From positions 1 to 47,856 of the forward strand of contig CANGTU010000024.1 in the NCBI GenBank assembly GCA_947456965.1: 47,856 nucleotides of DNA, written 5' to 3'. Made by a program: the position numbers and the translations under genes. Below are positions 9,497 to 17,859 of the stretch, in pieces (positions within the stretch are counted from its first letter, which is position 1; every line of letters begins with the position of its first letter). Below the pieces are notes generated by a model, which searched no databases, was not told the DNA's origin, and saw only the letters and a program-made list of their open reading frames with translations. This stretch comes from Flavobacteriales bacterium. Lineage in GTDB: Bacteria > Bacteroidota > Bacteroidia > Flavobacteriales_D > Sanyastnellaceae.

Positions 9497-10416
9497 CAGC
9501 GAAAGGCCGGAATAAGGTGTGAAAGACCTGCTTCAAGGCTGGTGAGATCTCTTCCCAGCAATTGCCTCATTCTGGAGATATCCGGTTTTCGCCGGCTCAT
9601 ATCCCCTTCTGCGAGTGGAGGCAGATGAATGATGGGTGAGTCGGAACCTGTCAGATCAATGATAGTTCGGGCGAGTTCAAGTATGGAGATTTCATGGTCT
9701 GAACCGATGTTCACCACATCATTCACAAATTGGTTGGTGCGCCATGCCTTGGCCGTAGCTTCCACATTATCTGCGATGTAACAAAACGTCCGGGTTTGCG
9801 AACCATCGCCATATATCTGGAGCCCATTTCCCTCAAGTGCAGCGCGAATGAATCGCGACACGACAAAGTCCAGGCTTTGTCCCGGTCCATAAGTATTAAA
9901 GAAGCGGAGGATAGAAAATTCCAATGCATACTCCTTCGCGTAAGACCGCAGGAAGGCTTCTCCCACATTCTTCACGATGGCGTATGGCAACCTGGAGTTG
10001 AGCGGGGTGGTGTGCTCATGCTGCGGGATATGAACCGGTTCGCCATACACCTCGCTGCTCGAGCTGAAGACAACGCGAGGTACCGTCGTATTCCTGCATA
10101 GGGTCAGGATATTCCGGATTCCATCAATATCGTTCAGCACCTTCACGGGATTCTCCAGCGTTCGTTTTACCCCAACGAGTGCGGCGTAGTGAAACACCAC
10201 ATCGAATTTCCAGTCGTGAAATACCGGTGCTATTTGGGTGAATACATTCACGTCGGCCTGTATGAAACTAACATTCGGGAGTGCCGGAACTTTAGACAAC
10301 TCTCCTGTAATCAGGTTATCGACGATCACCAAGAAATTTTGGGGATCACCGGCAAGTTCTGCGGCCAGAGCGCTTCCGATAAATCCGGCACCACCGGTGA
10401 TAAGAATTTGAGCCAT
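9496..10416 (-). CDS. NAD-dependent sugar-nucleotide epimerase/dehydratase
   Basis: This extended SDR enzyme (306 residues) has the NAD-binding loop ILITGGAGFIGSALAAEL at its N-terminus and the catalytic Tyr-x3-Lys in LPYAIVKNVGEAFLRSYA. SSSEVYGEP supplies the catalytic serine region, and FFNTYGPGQ follows. I start at ATG 10416, because the longer frame adds 50 residues overlapping the upstream gene. The family covers UDP-glucose/GlcNAc 4-epimerases, dehydratases and UDP-xylose synthases; the exact substrate is open. Its place beside asnB and glycosyltransferases indicates it makes an activated sugar for the surface glycan. Confidence 0.88.
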   Translation of the reverse strand: MAQILITGGAGFIGSALAAELAGDPQNFLVIVDNLITGELSKVPALPNVSFIQADVNVFTQIAPVFHDWKFDVVFHYAALVGVKRTLENPVKVLNDIDGIRNILTLCRNTTVPRVVFSSSSEVYGEPVHIPQHEHTTPLNSRLPYAIVKNVGEAFLRSYAKEYALEFSILRFFNTYGPGQSLDFVVSRFIRAALEGNGLQIYGDGSQTRTFCYIADNVEATAKAWRTNQFVNDVVNIGSDHEISILELARTIIDLTGSDSPIIHLPPLAEGDMSRRKPDISRMRQLLGRDLTSLEAGLSHLIPAFR

Positions 10417-10439
10417 GGCCGGGCTAAAATACGGAGGGC

Positions 10440-11507
10440 TCAGCCAACCCGCTGCCTCTGCACCATGGCCATGATGGATTCGGACCAACTCTCCTGAGAG
10501 ATACACGAGGCCAGTGCGTGGCTCCTGCTGCCCATCCTCCTCAGTTGATCCCGATCCGCTTTGCACAATTTCAGAACGGCCTCCCGAAAGGCCGGCCAGT
10601 TGCCAGAAGGGAAAATCAACCCGTTGACCCCCTCCTCAACAAATGCAGTGCGAGCCCCAACCCGGTCGGATACAATAAGAGCGTAACCCGCGGTAGCAAA
10701 CTCGTGCACAGAGAGTGCCCAGGGCTCGAACCGGCTTGGCAGGATATTGATTTCGCCTTCATCGATGAGGAGTCCCAGTTCTTCAGGCTGAACAAACCCG
10801 TGATGGATGATCCGCGGATGTGCGAGTCGTTGGGAAAACAGAGCCCCGGTACCTACGCAGTGCAGTTCCCATTCAGGTAGATACTGATCGAGCAGGATGG
10901 CCATTTCGCGCTGCATTTCCTCCACGCATTTGGCGGAGATATAACGCCCGGAGAACCAGATACGACGCGGCCCCTGAGAAGCAGCTGCTGAAAGTCGACG
11001 AGTATAGGCTGCTTCAAATACGCCCTGGTCGCAGCAGTAGAGGCCTTCCGCCACCTGGTTGGCCTGAAACCCCATAGCCCGCGCAAAGCGGAACTGCTCG
11101 AGACCAGGTACGAATGCATAATCAAAGTGCCTCACGATCCGTGATCGCAGGTAGATTGCTGCCGCATAGTCACGAAGGCTCCCATGCCATTGCTTATCGA
11201 AGGCTAGAACCGAGCATACATCCGGGAACTGTTTGACCAATCTCAGGTAAGCGGGATCGCTCCAGCCCCCGCAGAAGATCAGGTTATAGGAGCGTTGGCG
11301 GACCATAGATTGCAGGGAATCTTCGTCCAGTTCGTGACGAGGGCAGATCTTCACCCCGGGGGCAAACTCAAATTCGAATGGAGCTTCGGGATTAACCGGA
11401 TAGGCGACCACATCCGCTTCCACCTGTCGGGTAGAGCAGAGGTGATTCATACAGGACACCATGTATCCCGCCAGCTCACGGTAGAGGAAGAGAATTCTGG
11501 TCTTCAT
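10440..11507 (-). CDS. Glycosyltransferase, GT4-like
   Basis: The start at ATG 11507 gives 355 residues beginning MKTRILFLYRELAGYMVSCM. The C-terminal GT-B domain shows IWFSGRYISAKCVEEMQREM, then INILPSRFEPWALSVHEFAT, where the two Glu residues sit in the E-x7-E pattern, and GYALIVSDRVGARTAFVEEG. The N-terminal half is divergent, so the sugar added is unknown. It lies between the epimerase (23 bp) and the Wzy-like gene (30 bp), inside the minus-strand run. Confidence 0.82.
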   Translation of the reverse strand: MKTRILFLYRELAGYMVSCMNHLCSTRQVEADVVAYPVNPEAPFEFEFAPGVKICPRHELDEDSLQSMVRQRSYNLIFCGGWSDPAYLRLVKQFPDVCSVLAFDKQWHGSLRDYAAAIYLRSRIVRHFDYAFVPGLEQFRFARAMGFQANQVAEGLYCCDQGVFEAAYTRRLSAAASQGPRRIWFSGRYISAKCVEEMQREMAILLDQYLPEWELHCVGTGALFSQRLAHPRIIHHGFVQPEELGLLIDEGEINILPSRFEPWALSVHEFATAGYALIVSDRVGARTAFVEEGVNGLIFPSGNWPAFREAVLKLCKADRDQLRRMGSRSHALASCISQESWSESIMAMVQRQRVG

Positions 11508-11537
11508 GGTTAAATCCTGCACTTTCTCCTGTTCCTC

Positions 11538-12836
11538 TCAACCAGAAACCACCGAAGGTACTGTTCCGGGTGCAGCTTCCTGCACCTCAGTCACCTTTCC
11601 CTCATGCTCCAGTTCATCGGCGTTATCCTTGGCGAGGTAGAAGAACATCCAGAGAAAGAAAGGGAAGCCGTTGAGGAAATAGTGACCCTGCCGCAGCAGA
11701 TAAAGCAGTATGATGCATGCCAGCGCATTGGAAATGATCCAGTGCTCTCTGGACTTCGCGCGCGGCTTGAAAATCCAGCATTTCACAAGGAGCATGATGA
11801 AAACAGCCAGCCCGTAGATACCCGTTTCCGACATCAGGCGAAGGAGCATGGAGTTCGCATCCATCTTGTTGAAATCAATATCCACTGCTCCGGAAAGATT
11901 TGTGAGTGAATACTTGTCGAATGCGGTAGGATGTGAGCCCAAGCCAGTCCCGAAAAGAGGATTGCGCTTGAAGTTCTCCAGTGCCACGTGATAATTGTTA
12001 TACAAGACGAAACTCGAACCGTGGATATCGTAGCTCTTGTAGTTGTGCGTTGTAAAAATCTCGATGGTCCCATCATACCGGTCGCGGAACTCAGGTACCT
12101 TTTCATAGGCATATTGGGACGAGAATATGAGCAGCGGAATGAAGACAATGGCATAGCGGACAAATCCGAAGTTGAGCAGAAGGAGTAATATGACCAGAAA
12201 CACTCCTGCAATACCCACGCTGGAAAAAGTAAGCAGGTAAGTGATCCCGATGAGGATGCTTTGCCGTTTAGAAATGAATACCGGAGAACGCGTGGACAGA
12301 TTATAGATACTCACAAAGAAAGCCGGCACCAGCACGGCCGCGTAGTATGACGGTTCAGAAAAAATGGCATTCACCCGGATGCCCAGACCGCCACTTGTAT
12401 AGCTCCACTTATTGAATATCCATCCGTAATCATAACCCAAAGAAAAGCCCACGGTATAGGAAATCAGCTGGAAAAGTCCAATCAAGGAAATGATCACTGA
12501 CGTCTTCATGTAGTAACGGAAGAGCAGCTTAATGTCAAAGTTGTACAACTGAATAACGTAGTGAAAGAAGAGGGTAGAGGAGAAGAATCCAATGAATACC
12601 TTCCAGAACTGGGAAGCCTCATTGAGCCCCACAGCACTGTAAGTAATACCCGCAATAAGGATAGGGATAAACAAGTAAATCGGGCGCTTGGGCACCCCGT
12701 AGCGCATGAAAAAAAAGGGAAACAGCAGTGCGTAAACCACGTAGCTCAGGTACAGCTCAAACGGTTCCCGGAAAAAGATATACGACCAGACGAAAATGCT
12801 GGTAAGAATCAGCAGGGTGACGATGGCGCGGAACAT
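11538..12836 (-). CDS. O-antigen polymerase/ligase-like membrane protein (Wzy/WaaL family)
   Basis: This 432-residue protein is mostly hydrophobic, with about ten or more predicted membrane helices; examples are the N-terminal IVTLLILTSIFVWSYIFF and the segment IGITYLLTFSSVGIAGVFLV. The large loop has FKRNPLFGTGLGSHPTAFDK and ANSMLLRLMSETGIYGLAVF, the pattern of the Wzy_C/O-antigen ligase domain. Such proteins join lipid-linked repeat units, or attach chains to a lipid core, on the periplasmic side. Polymerase and ligase cannot be told apart from sequence alone. Its start is 2 bp from the stop of the acyltransferase gene. Confidence 0.85.
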   Translation of the reverse strand: MFRAIVTLLILTSIFVWSYIFFREPFELYLSYVVYALLFPFFFMRYGVPKRPIYLFIPILIAGITYSAVGLNEASQFWKVFIGFFSSTLFFHYVIQLYNFDIKLLFRYYMKTSVIISLIGLFQLISYTVGFSLGYDYGWIFNKWSYTSGGLGIRVNAIFSEPSYYAAVLVPAFFVSIYNLSTRSPVFISKRQSILIGITYLLTFSSVGIAGVFLVILLLLLNFGFVRYAIVFIPLLIFSSQYAYEKVPEFRDRYDGTIEIFTTHNYKSYDIHGSSFVLYNNYHVALENFKRNPLFGTGLGSHPTAFDKYSLTNLSGAVDIDFNKMDANSMLLRLMSETGIYGLAVFIMLLVKCWIFKPRAKSREHWIISNALACIILLYLLRQGHYFLNGFPFFLWMFFYLAKDNADELEHEGKVTEVQEAAPGTVPSVVSG

Positions 12837-12838
12837 GG

Positions 12839-14065
12839 CTACGGGCGTGCATCCTCACCGCTCAGCACGACTGCCTGTTTTCGTTTGGCCCGGATAAAGG
12901 GTTTTTCGAAAAGGTAATAGCTCAGACTCGACACTGCGATGGTTAGGACTAACGACGTTGAATATACAGCCAAATTATGCCTTGCGGGCAGATCCTTGGG
13001 CATTTCAAAAAAATGATCGAGCATGTTTATGGTGAACACGATGCATAGAATGTGGTACATGTACAGCCCGTAGGAAATCTTTCCCAGATAATCGAATATC
13101 CGGTGGCGCAGACGCAGGATGGTTGCCGGATTGCAGGCCACATTCAGAATAATCACGAGAAAAACAACGGAATAGGCGAGGTGGATAACATTCCAGAAAA
13201 TAACCGGTGTAAAGAAAATCAGCAATGGAATGGCCAGGTAGCTCAGCACCTGCGTGACCGGATGATAGATAACCCGGAGAATGCGTTGCTTACCTGCGAA
13301 CACGAGGTATGCCCCTGCTGCTCCCAGAGCCATAGACTCCAGCCGCGACATGGCAAAGAACCTCCGCAAAATATTGAAAAACCGGGAATCCGTTTGGTTA
13401 TCCAACACCAGCGCCCCCAGCTTGATGACCATAAAGATCCCGATGAACCAGGCCGCGGTTCGGAGCAGGTTCTTCGAATTGCGCATGATCCAGGGCCAGA
13501 TGAGATAGAACTGTTCCTCAACACCGATGGACCATATCTGACCTACATTCGGCGGAGGCGTGATGAACATCGAGAAAGCCAGATTGGGGAGCATGAAGAG
13601 AGCCAGTAAAAGTTGCTCCCAGAAGACAGGCTCGAGGAATTCCCTCTGGACGGGTACGTCAAACCACTCCCAATGCGGCAGGATAAAAAAGCCCAGAAGA
13701 ATGAGCAGGTAGTACAACGGCCATATCCGCAGGATACGACGCAAATAAAATTTACGTATACTAATAAATCCTGTCGATTCGCGCTCCCTCAGCAGGAGAT
13801 ACGTAATCAGGAATCCGCTGAGCACGAAGAAGCAAACTACACCAAGCGGACCTGCATTGGCAATTACCGGGCTAAGCCAGCTCAGCCGCTTGGTCATCAC
13901 CTCCTGAATGGGTATGATCTTAACGCGCTCATCCACTATAATCCAGTGACTGGAGTGACCGAGAAGCTTCTTCATGAGCTCCACATGGGTGAAGATTACA
14001 GCGAATGCGGCAAAGAACCGCAAGCCGTTCAATCCTGGAAAATATACCCTTGCAGAGGCATTCAT
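12839..14065 (-). CDS. Acyltransferase 3 family membrane protein
   Basis: The 408-residue integral membrane protein has the family start YFPGLNGLRFFAAFAVIFTH, including the catalytic-type His in FTHVE, then GVVCFFVLSGFLITYLLLRE and the arginine-rich loop RKFYLRRILRIWPLYYLL. About ten hydrophobic segments follow and the end is a basic tail. Members such as OafA transfer acetyl or other acyl groups to surface sugars or lipids. In this cluster it probably acylates the repeat unit; the acyl donor and position are unknown. Confidence 0.92.
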   Translation of the reverse strand: MNASARVYFPGLNGLRFFAAFAVIFTHVELMKKLLGHSSHWIIVDERVKIIPIQEVMTKRLSWLSPVIANAGPLGVVCFFVLSGFLITYLLLRERESTGFISIRKFYLRRILRIWPLYYLLILLGFFILPHWEWFDVPVQREFLEPVFWEQLLLALFMLPNLAFSMFITPPPNVGQIWSIGVEEQFYLIWPWIMRNSKNLLRTAAWFIGIFMVIKLGALVLDNQTDSRFFNILRRFFAMSRLESMALGAAGAYLVFAGKQRILRVIYHPVTQVLSYLAIPLLIFFTPVIFWNVIHLAYSVVFLVIILNVACNPATILRLRHRIFDYLGKISYGLYMYHILCIVFTINMLDHFFEMPKDLPARHNLAVYSTSLVLTIAVSSLSYYLFEKPFIRAKRKQAVVLSGEDARP

Positions 14066-14080
14066 ACAGTGCAGGCAAAT

Positions 14081-15268
14081 CTACCGCTTCAAAGCGGAAA
14101 AGCGACGGATTTCCTTATCCAATTGATCCGCAACCGCTTCCCATCTGTAGCGGTCTTTCACCAGATCAAGAGAAGCAGCTTGCATAAGTGCCAGCTGATC
14201 GCGTGGTACCGTGATGGCTTCGGTCAGCGTTTGTGTGAGTAGCTTCTCATCTGCCTTGTGCAACAGCCACCCATTCCGATTACTGACCATGAGATTCACG
14301 GCCCCCACATCGGTAGCGATGATGGCCAGTCCCCGTGCCATACCTTCCAGGATGACGTTGGGCATTCCTTCCGCGTATGAAGGAACCACCAGAATATCAC
14401 ACCGGTCCATGATGGTGAGCAATTTCTCCCGATCCGTGACAGCCCCATGGTAGGTGACCTGTGCAGAGCGCAGTCGTGCAGACGGGGGAATGGGGCCTAT
14501 CAATTCCAGTTCCCATTGGCCATTGGAAGGGAGTGCAGCAACTGCGCGGTGCAGGTCGCCGATCCCCTTCCTGCGCTCAAAGCGACCGAGAAACAGCAAA
14601 CGTACCGGACCCGTCCGCTTCGGCGCTTCAGGCAAGCACCAGGCATCCTCAATCCCTGAAGGTACTTCCGCGATGCGCGCTAAAGGCACCCCGACAGAGC
14701 GAATGATGTCCGTTATTTTTCCGCCATAAGAAAAGACCACATCGGCATGCCTTGATATCCATTTCACCGGAGGACGAAGAAGCAATTTCTCCCACCAGCC
14801 TCTCCAACCGGTATGCGTCTGAAACATTTCATAGCCGTGAAATTTGACACCCACGGGAGGGCAGTCCGCCTTACGCCGTATGCGTTGTTCGATGAAATAC
14901 CAGCCAGTGAAGCCCTTGGCATAGATAAAATCCACCTGATTCAGCATCGGCCTGAATCCGTCGAACAGCATACGCGAAGCGGCATAGGACTCCTTCAGGT
15001 AGTGACCGGGCGCCACGCCCAAGGAGGGAAACCGAATGCACGTATGGTGAAATGGTGCATCATCCGAAATACCAAGCGCTTTGGTCACCTCACCGCGCGA
15101 CGGAAGCGGCGATTTGTCCGTAATCGTATGCCCCAGAGTCACCTCATGGCCACGTGCCAGAAGGTAGCGAACCACATAGGAAGAATGACGCTGCATGCCC
15201 CCCACGACAAACGGAAAAATACCGTCAGCCAGCACCAGGATGTGCAATCGGCGATCAGTATCAGCCAT
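14081..15268 (-). CDS. GT4 family glycosyltransferase
   Basis: Using ATG 15268 (eight bases inside the upstream stop region) the protein has 395 residues. It begins with LHILVLADGIFPFVVGGMQR, including the glycine-rich acceptor loop. The donor domain has VRLLFLGRFERRKGIGDL, then DILVVPSYAEGMPNVILEGM, with the E-x7-E pair, and GLAIIATDVGAV. The match to GT4 is strong. It is likely one of three enzymes in this run that build the repeat unit on a lipid carrier. The alternative start at 15289 would only add seven residues. Confidence 0.9.
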   Translation of the reverse strand: MADTDRRLHILVLADGIFPFVVGGMQRHSSYVVRYLLARGHEVTLGHTITDKSPLPSRGEVTKALGISDDAPFHHTCIRFPSLGVAPGHYLKESYAASRMLFDGFRPMLNQVDFIYAKGFTGWYFIEQRIRRKADCPPVGVKFHGYEMFQTHTGWRGWWEKLLLRPPVKWISRHADVVFSYGGKITDIIRSVGVPLARIAEVPSGIEDAWCLPEAPKRTGPVRLLFLGRFERRKGIGDLHRAVAALPSNGQWELELIGPIPPSARLRSAQVTYHGAVTDREKLLTIMDRCDILVVPSYAEGMPNVILEGMARGLAIIATDVGAVNLMVSNRNGWLLHKADEKLLTQTLTEAITVPRDQLALMQAASLDLVKDRYRWEAVADQLDKEIRRFSALKR

Positions 15269-16367
15269 GATGTGTGCTAAGGAATTCATGCACGTGTCCA
15301 GCCACGTGATCCAGCTGCGAAGTGGTTAGTTCAGCGAACATGGGCAAGGACAGGATACGCGATGAGCGGCAGGCCATAGGAAATGCATCCGCCGTAAATA
15401 CGCGGTCAGCATAACAGGGCAACAGAGGCAGGGGTGTGGGATAATGGATAGCCGTTTGTACCCCTTTGCTGCTCAGAAAAGACATCAGTCCGTCACGCTG
15501 CTCACATTGCACTACATAGAGATGAAAAACATGCTCGAAACCTTCGCGCTGAGAAGGAAGGATCAGTCTGGCAGATGCCAGGTTCAGGGTGTACCAGGCT
15601 GCGTGTTGGCGACGCAGGGCGGTCCAATTGTCGAGATGCGGCAACTTAGCCAGGAGGATTGCTGCCTGCAGGCCATCCATCCTCGAGTTGCGTCCTTCTA
15701 TCAGGTGATTGTGCTTCCCTTGCTGACCGTGATTAGCCAGCATGCGGATGCGAGCGGCGAGGTCCTCATCCGGAGTTGCCACAGCACCAGCGTCGCCATA
15801 TGCACCCAGATTCTTGCCCGGATAAAAACTGAACGAAGCCGCATGTCCGAAAGTGCCTGTCTTCCTTCCCTTCACTGATGCGCCATGCGACTGAGCACAA
15901 TCTTCGAGTACGAAAAGCCGGTGCTCGTGTGCGAAACCCATAACCGCATGCATATCTACCGGATTGCCATAAAGGTGCACCGGAATGATAGCCCGGGTGC
16001 GGGGAGTAAGCACTTCACGGGCCCGATCAAGGTCGAGGAGAAAATGCTCATCCACGTCAGCGAATACGGGCACAGCACCCACGGATGACACCGCTTCTGA
16101 TGTACTGATCCACGACATGGCTGGTACGATTACCTCATCCCCGGGACCTATGCCAGCAGCTTTCAGAATGAGTTCGATGCTGTCCGTTCCATTGGCGCAG
16201 GGAACAACAAACGGCACGCCCAGCCAATCTGCGAAAGCCTCACCGAAGGCATCTACAGAAGATCCCCCGATATAGGAAGAATGTCGGATAGTATGAGCAA
16301 CACAGGCATCAATCTCTTCCTTTATGGAAAGGTATTGTGCGTAGAGATCGACAAAGGGAACTACCAT
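15261..16367 (-). CDS. DegT/DnrJ/EryC1/StrS sugar aminotransferase (WbpE-like)
   Basis: The 368-residue PLP enzyme starts VPFVDLYAQYLSIKEEID, typical of the family. It shows VPFVVPCANGTDSIELILKA, the cofactor Asp region LFVLEDCAQSHGASVKG, and the Schiff-base lysine in SFSFYPGKNLGAYGDAGAV. It moves an amino group from glutamate to a keto-sugar nucleotide. Its neighbours, a WbpD-like acetyltransferase and a WbpB-like oxidoreductase, point to a 3-amino-3-deoxy uronate route, as in UDP-GlcNAc3NAcA synthesis. That assignment is inferred from context. It overlaps the acetyltransferase gene by 7 bp. Confidence 0.92.
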   Translation of the reverse strand: MVVPFVDLYAQYLSIKEEIDACVAHTIRHSSYIGGSSVDAFGEAFADWLGVPFVVPCANGTDSIELILKAAGIGPGDEVIVPAMSWISTSEAVSSVGAVPVFADVDEHFLLDLDRAREVLTPRTRAIIPVHLYGNPVDMHAVMGFAHEHRLFVLEDCAQSHGASVKGRKTGTFGHAASFSFYPGKNLGAYGDAGAVATPDEDLAARIRMLANHGQQGKHNHLIEGRNSRMDGLQAAILLAKLPHLDNWTALRRQHAAWYTLNLASARLILPSQREGFEHVFHLYVVQCEQRDGLMSFLSSKGVQTAIHYPTPLPLLPCYADRVFTADAFPMACRSSRILSLPMFAELTTSQLDHVAGHVHEFLSTHHG

Positions 16368-16825
16368 GATCTTAGTTTTCGGGCAGGATTACCTGCGTAA
16401 ATACCGGGAGAAGAAATATCACGTGTCACTACAGCGCCGGCGCCGATCACCACGTGGTCACAGATTGTCACGGGAAGGATGGTCGCATTAGAGCCGATGG
16501 AAACCTTATTGCCGATGTTGGTGGACTTCCAGAGATCACGGCGGCCAGCCGCCGGTCCACCCGTGCTGAAAAGATCATTGATAAACATCACACCATGCCC
16601 GATAAAGCAGTCCGACCCGACCACTACCAGTTCGCAGAGAAAAGAATGACTTTGAATTCGGGTCCGGTCGCCGATCACCACCCCTTTCTGAATTTCACAG
16701 AAAGGTCCCACGAATACTTCGTGGCCCAGGGTACATTCATACAGGTTGCAAGGTTCAACGATGGTGACACCTGCGCCGCAGGATAGCTCGCGGATACCGC
16801 TTTGAAGCAGGCGGGGCGTATTCAT
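16361..16825 (-). CDS. Hexapeptide-repeat sugar N-acetyltransferase (WbpD-like)
   Basis: The 154-residue product is a left-handed beta-helix acyltransferase. Hexapeptide turns are visible in LGHEVFVGPFCEIQKGVVIG, TNIGNKVSIGSNATILPVTI and VVIGAGAVVTRDI, with the usual end GIYAGNPARKL. Length and layout match WbpD-type enzymes that acetylate the 3-amino group of a UDP-diamino-uronate with acetyl-CoA. It sits between the aminotransferase and the oxidoreductase and overlaps both by a few bases, so the three are translationally linked. Confidence 0.87.
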   Translation of the reverse strand: MNTPRLLQSGIRELSCGAGVTIVEPCNLYECTLGHEVFVGPFCEIQKGVVIGDRTRIQSHSFLCELVVVGSDCFIGHGVMFINDLFSTGGPAAGRRDLWKSTNIGNKVSIGSNATILPVTICDHVVIGAGAVVTRDISSPGIYAGNPARKLRSW

Positions 16826-17832
16826 TCCCGGATACTGGCGTAAATGGTTTCGATGGCCCGGATGCTGCGGATTCCTTCAGCACCTTCTACGCTCGTTGCG
16901 GAATTTCCCTCCATATCAGCGATGACTCCTGCGATGACCTTCTCGTGGTTGCTGCTGGTCCCCTGGTACTTCCCATAACTGTTCGGTTTATCGGTAAACT
17001 CCAGGTGGTCGGGCAGTGGCATTCCGGGAACGTCCCAGAACTCGAGCTTGTTCAGGTATTCACCGCCGATCCGGATGGTTCCATTTTCCCCGATGAGTGT
17101 GACGCTACCCTCCAGGTTTTTCCGGTGCACGCATGTCGTCCAGACGATCGATCCGAGGGCGCCGCTGTCAAACTTCACGGCAGCCACTCCGCTGTCCTCC
17201 GTTTCGATATGGTGGTTTTGAGTATCCGCTATGGCTTTGGCTGAAACGACATCACCGGCCCACCAGGTAAGCAGATCGATAAAATGGCTGGCCTGAGTGA
17301 ACAGAGCGCCTCCTTCCCTGCTGATCCGGCCTCGCCAGGGTGAGTCATCATAATACCCCTGATGGCGGTTCCAGAGAATATTGCACTTGACCATAAATAG
17401 TCTTCCGAGTGCGCCAGTCCGGATGGCCTCATCAGCAATGCGCACTGGCACGTTGAAGCGATTTTGCTTGACCACCCAAAGTTTGCGACCGGCCCTTGCA
17501 GCAGCATCGTTCATTCTCGCTGCATCAGCACTACTCAGCGCCATAGGTTTCTCCACCAGTACATGAAATCCACGGGAAAGCGCCTCAACAGCCATAGGCG
17601 CATGCAGATCATGGGGCGTCACAATATTCACCACATCCGCATCAGTGGACTCGAGCATCTCCGTGAAATCAGCGAATGAGGGAACACCGCCGTAAGCGGC
17701 TGACAAGGACTCCCTGGCCTCCTGGTTCACATCGCACAGAGCGACCAGGCTGGCCTTGGGATCGGCGTCCAGAACCGCGGCGTGTCGTTTTCCGATACTA
17801 CCGCAGCCGACCACGGCGAATTTCACGTTCAT
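16822..17832 (-). CDS. Gfo/Idh/MocA family oxidoreductase (WbpB-like)
   Basis: The 336-residue enzyme has the N-terminal NAD site FAVVGCGSIGKRHAAVLDAD and the family signature HVLVEKPMALSSADAARM, where the Lys of EKP is catalytic. The C-terminal domain has GGALFTQASHFIDLLTWWAG, typical of the WbpB branch, which oxidises C3 of a UDP-HexNAc uronate before transamination. With the next two genes it forms a WbpB-E-D set. A WbpA-type UDP-HexNAc 6-dehydrogenase, needed to make the uronate, is not in this window. It starts 27 bp after the unknown first gene. Confidence 0.88.
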   Translation of the reverse strand: MNVKFAVVGCGSIGKRHAAVLDADPKASLVALCDVNQEARESLSAAYGGVPSFADFTEMLESTDADVVNIVTPHDLHAPMAVEALSRGFHVLVEKPMALSSADAARMNDAAARAGRKLWVVKQNRFNVPVRIADEAIRTGALGRLFMVKCNILWNRHQGYYDDSPWRGRISREGGALFTQASHFIDLLTWWAGDVVSAKAIADTQNHHIETEDSGVAAVKFDSGALGSIVWTTCVHRKNLEGSVTLIGENGTIRIGGEYLNKLEFWDVPGMPLPDHLEFTDKPNSYGKYQGTSSNHEKVIAGVIADMEGNSATSVEGAEGIRSIRAIETIYASIRE

Positions 17833-17859
17833 GGCTCCAAAAATACGCTTCGGGAGGGC

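Noticed and set aside
8906-9628. Plus-strand ORF of 240 codons
   Set aside because: Lies antisense to asnB and the end of the epimerase gene and shows no domain.
10417-10566. N-terminal extension of the epimerase
   Set aside because: It would overlap the upstream glycosyltransferase gene and precede the NAD-binding strand by 50 unrelated residues.
13052-13609. Plus-strand ORF of 185 codons, rich in His, Glu and Gln
   Set aside because: Antisense to the acyltransferase gene; composition reflects reversed hydrophobic codons.
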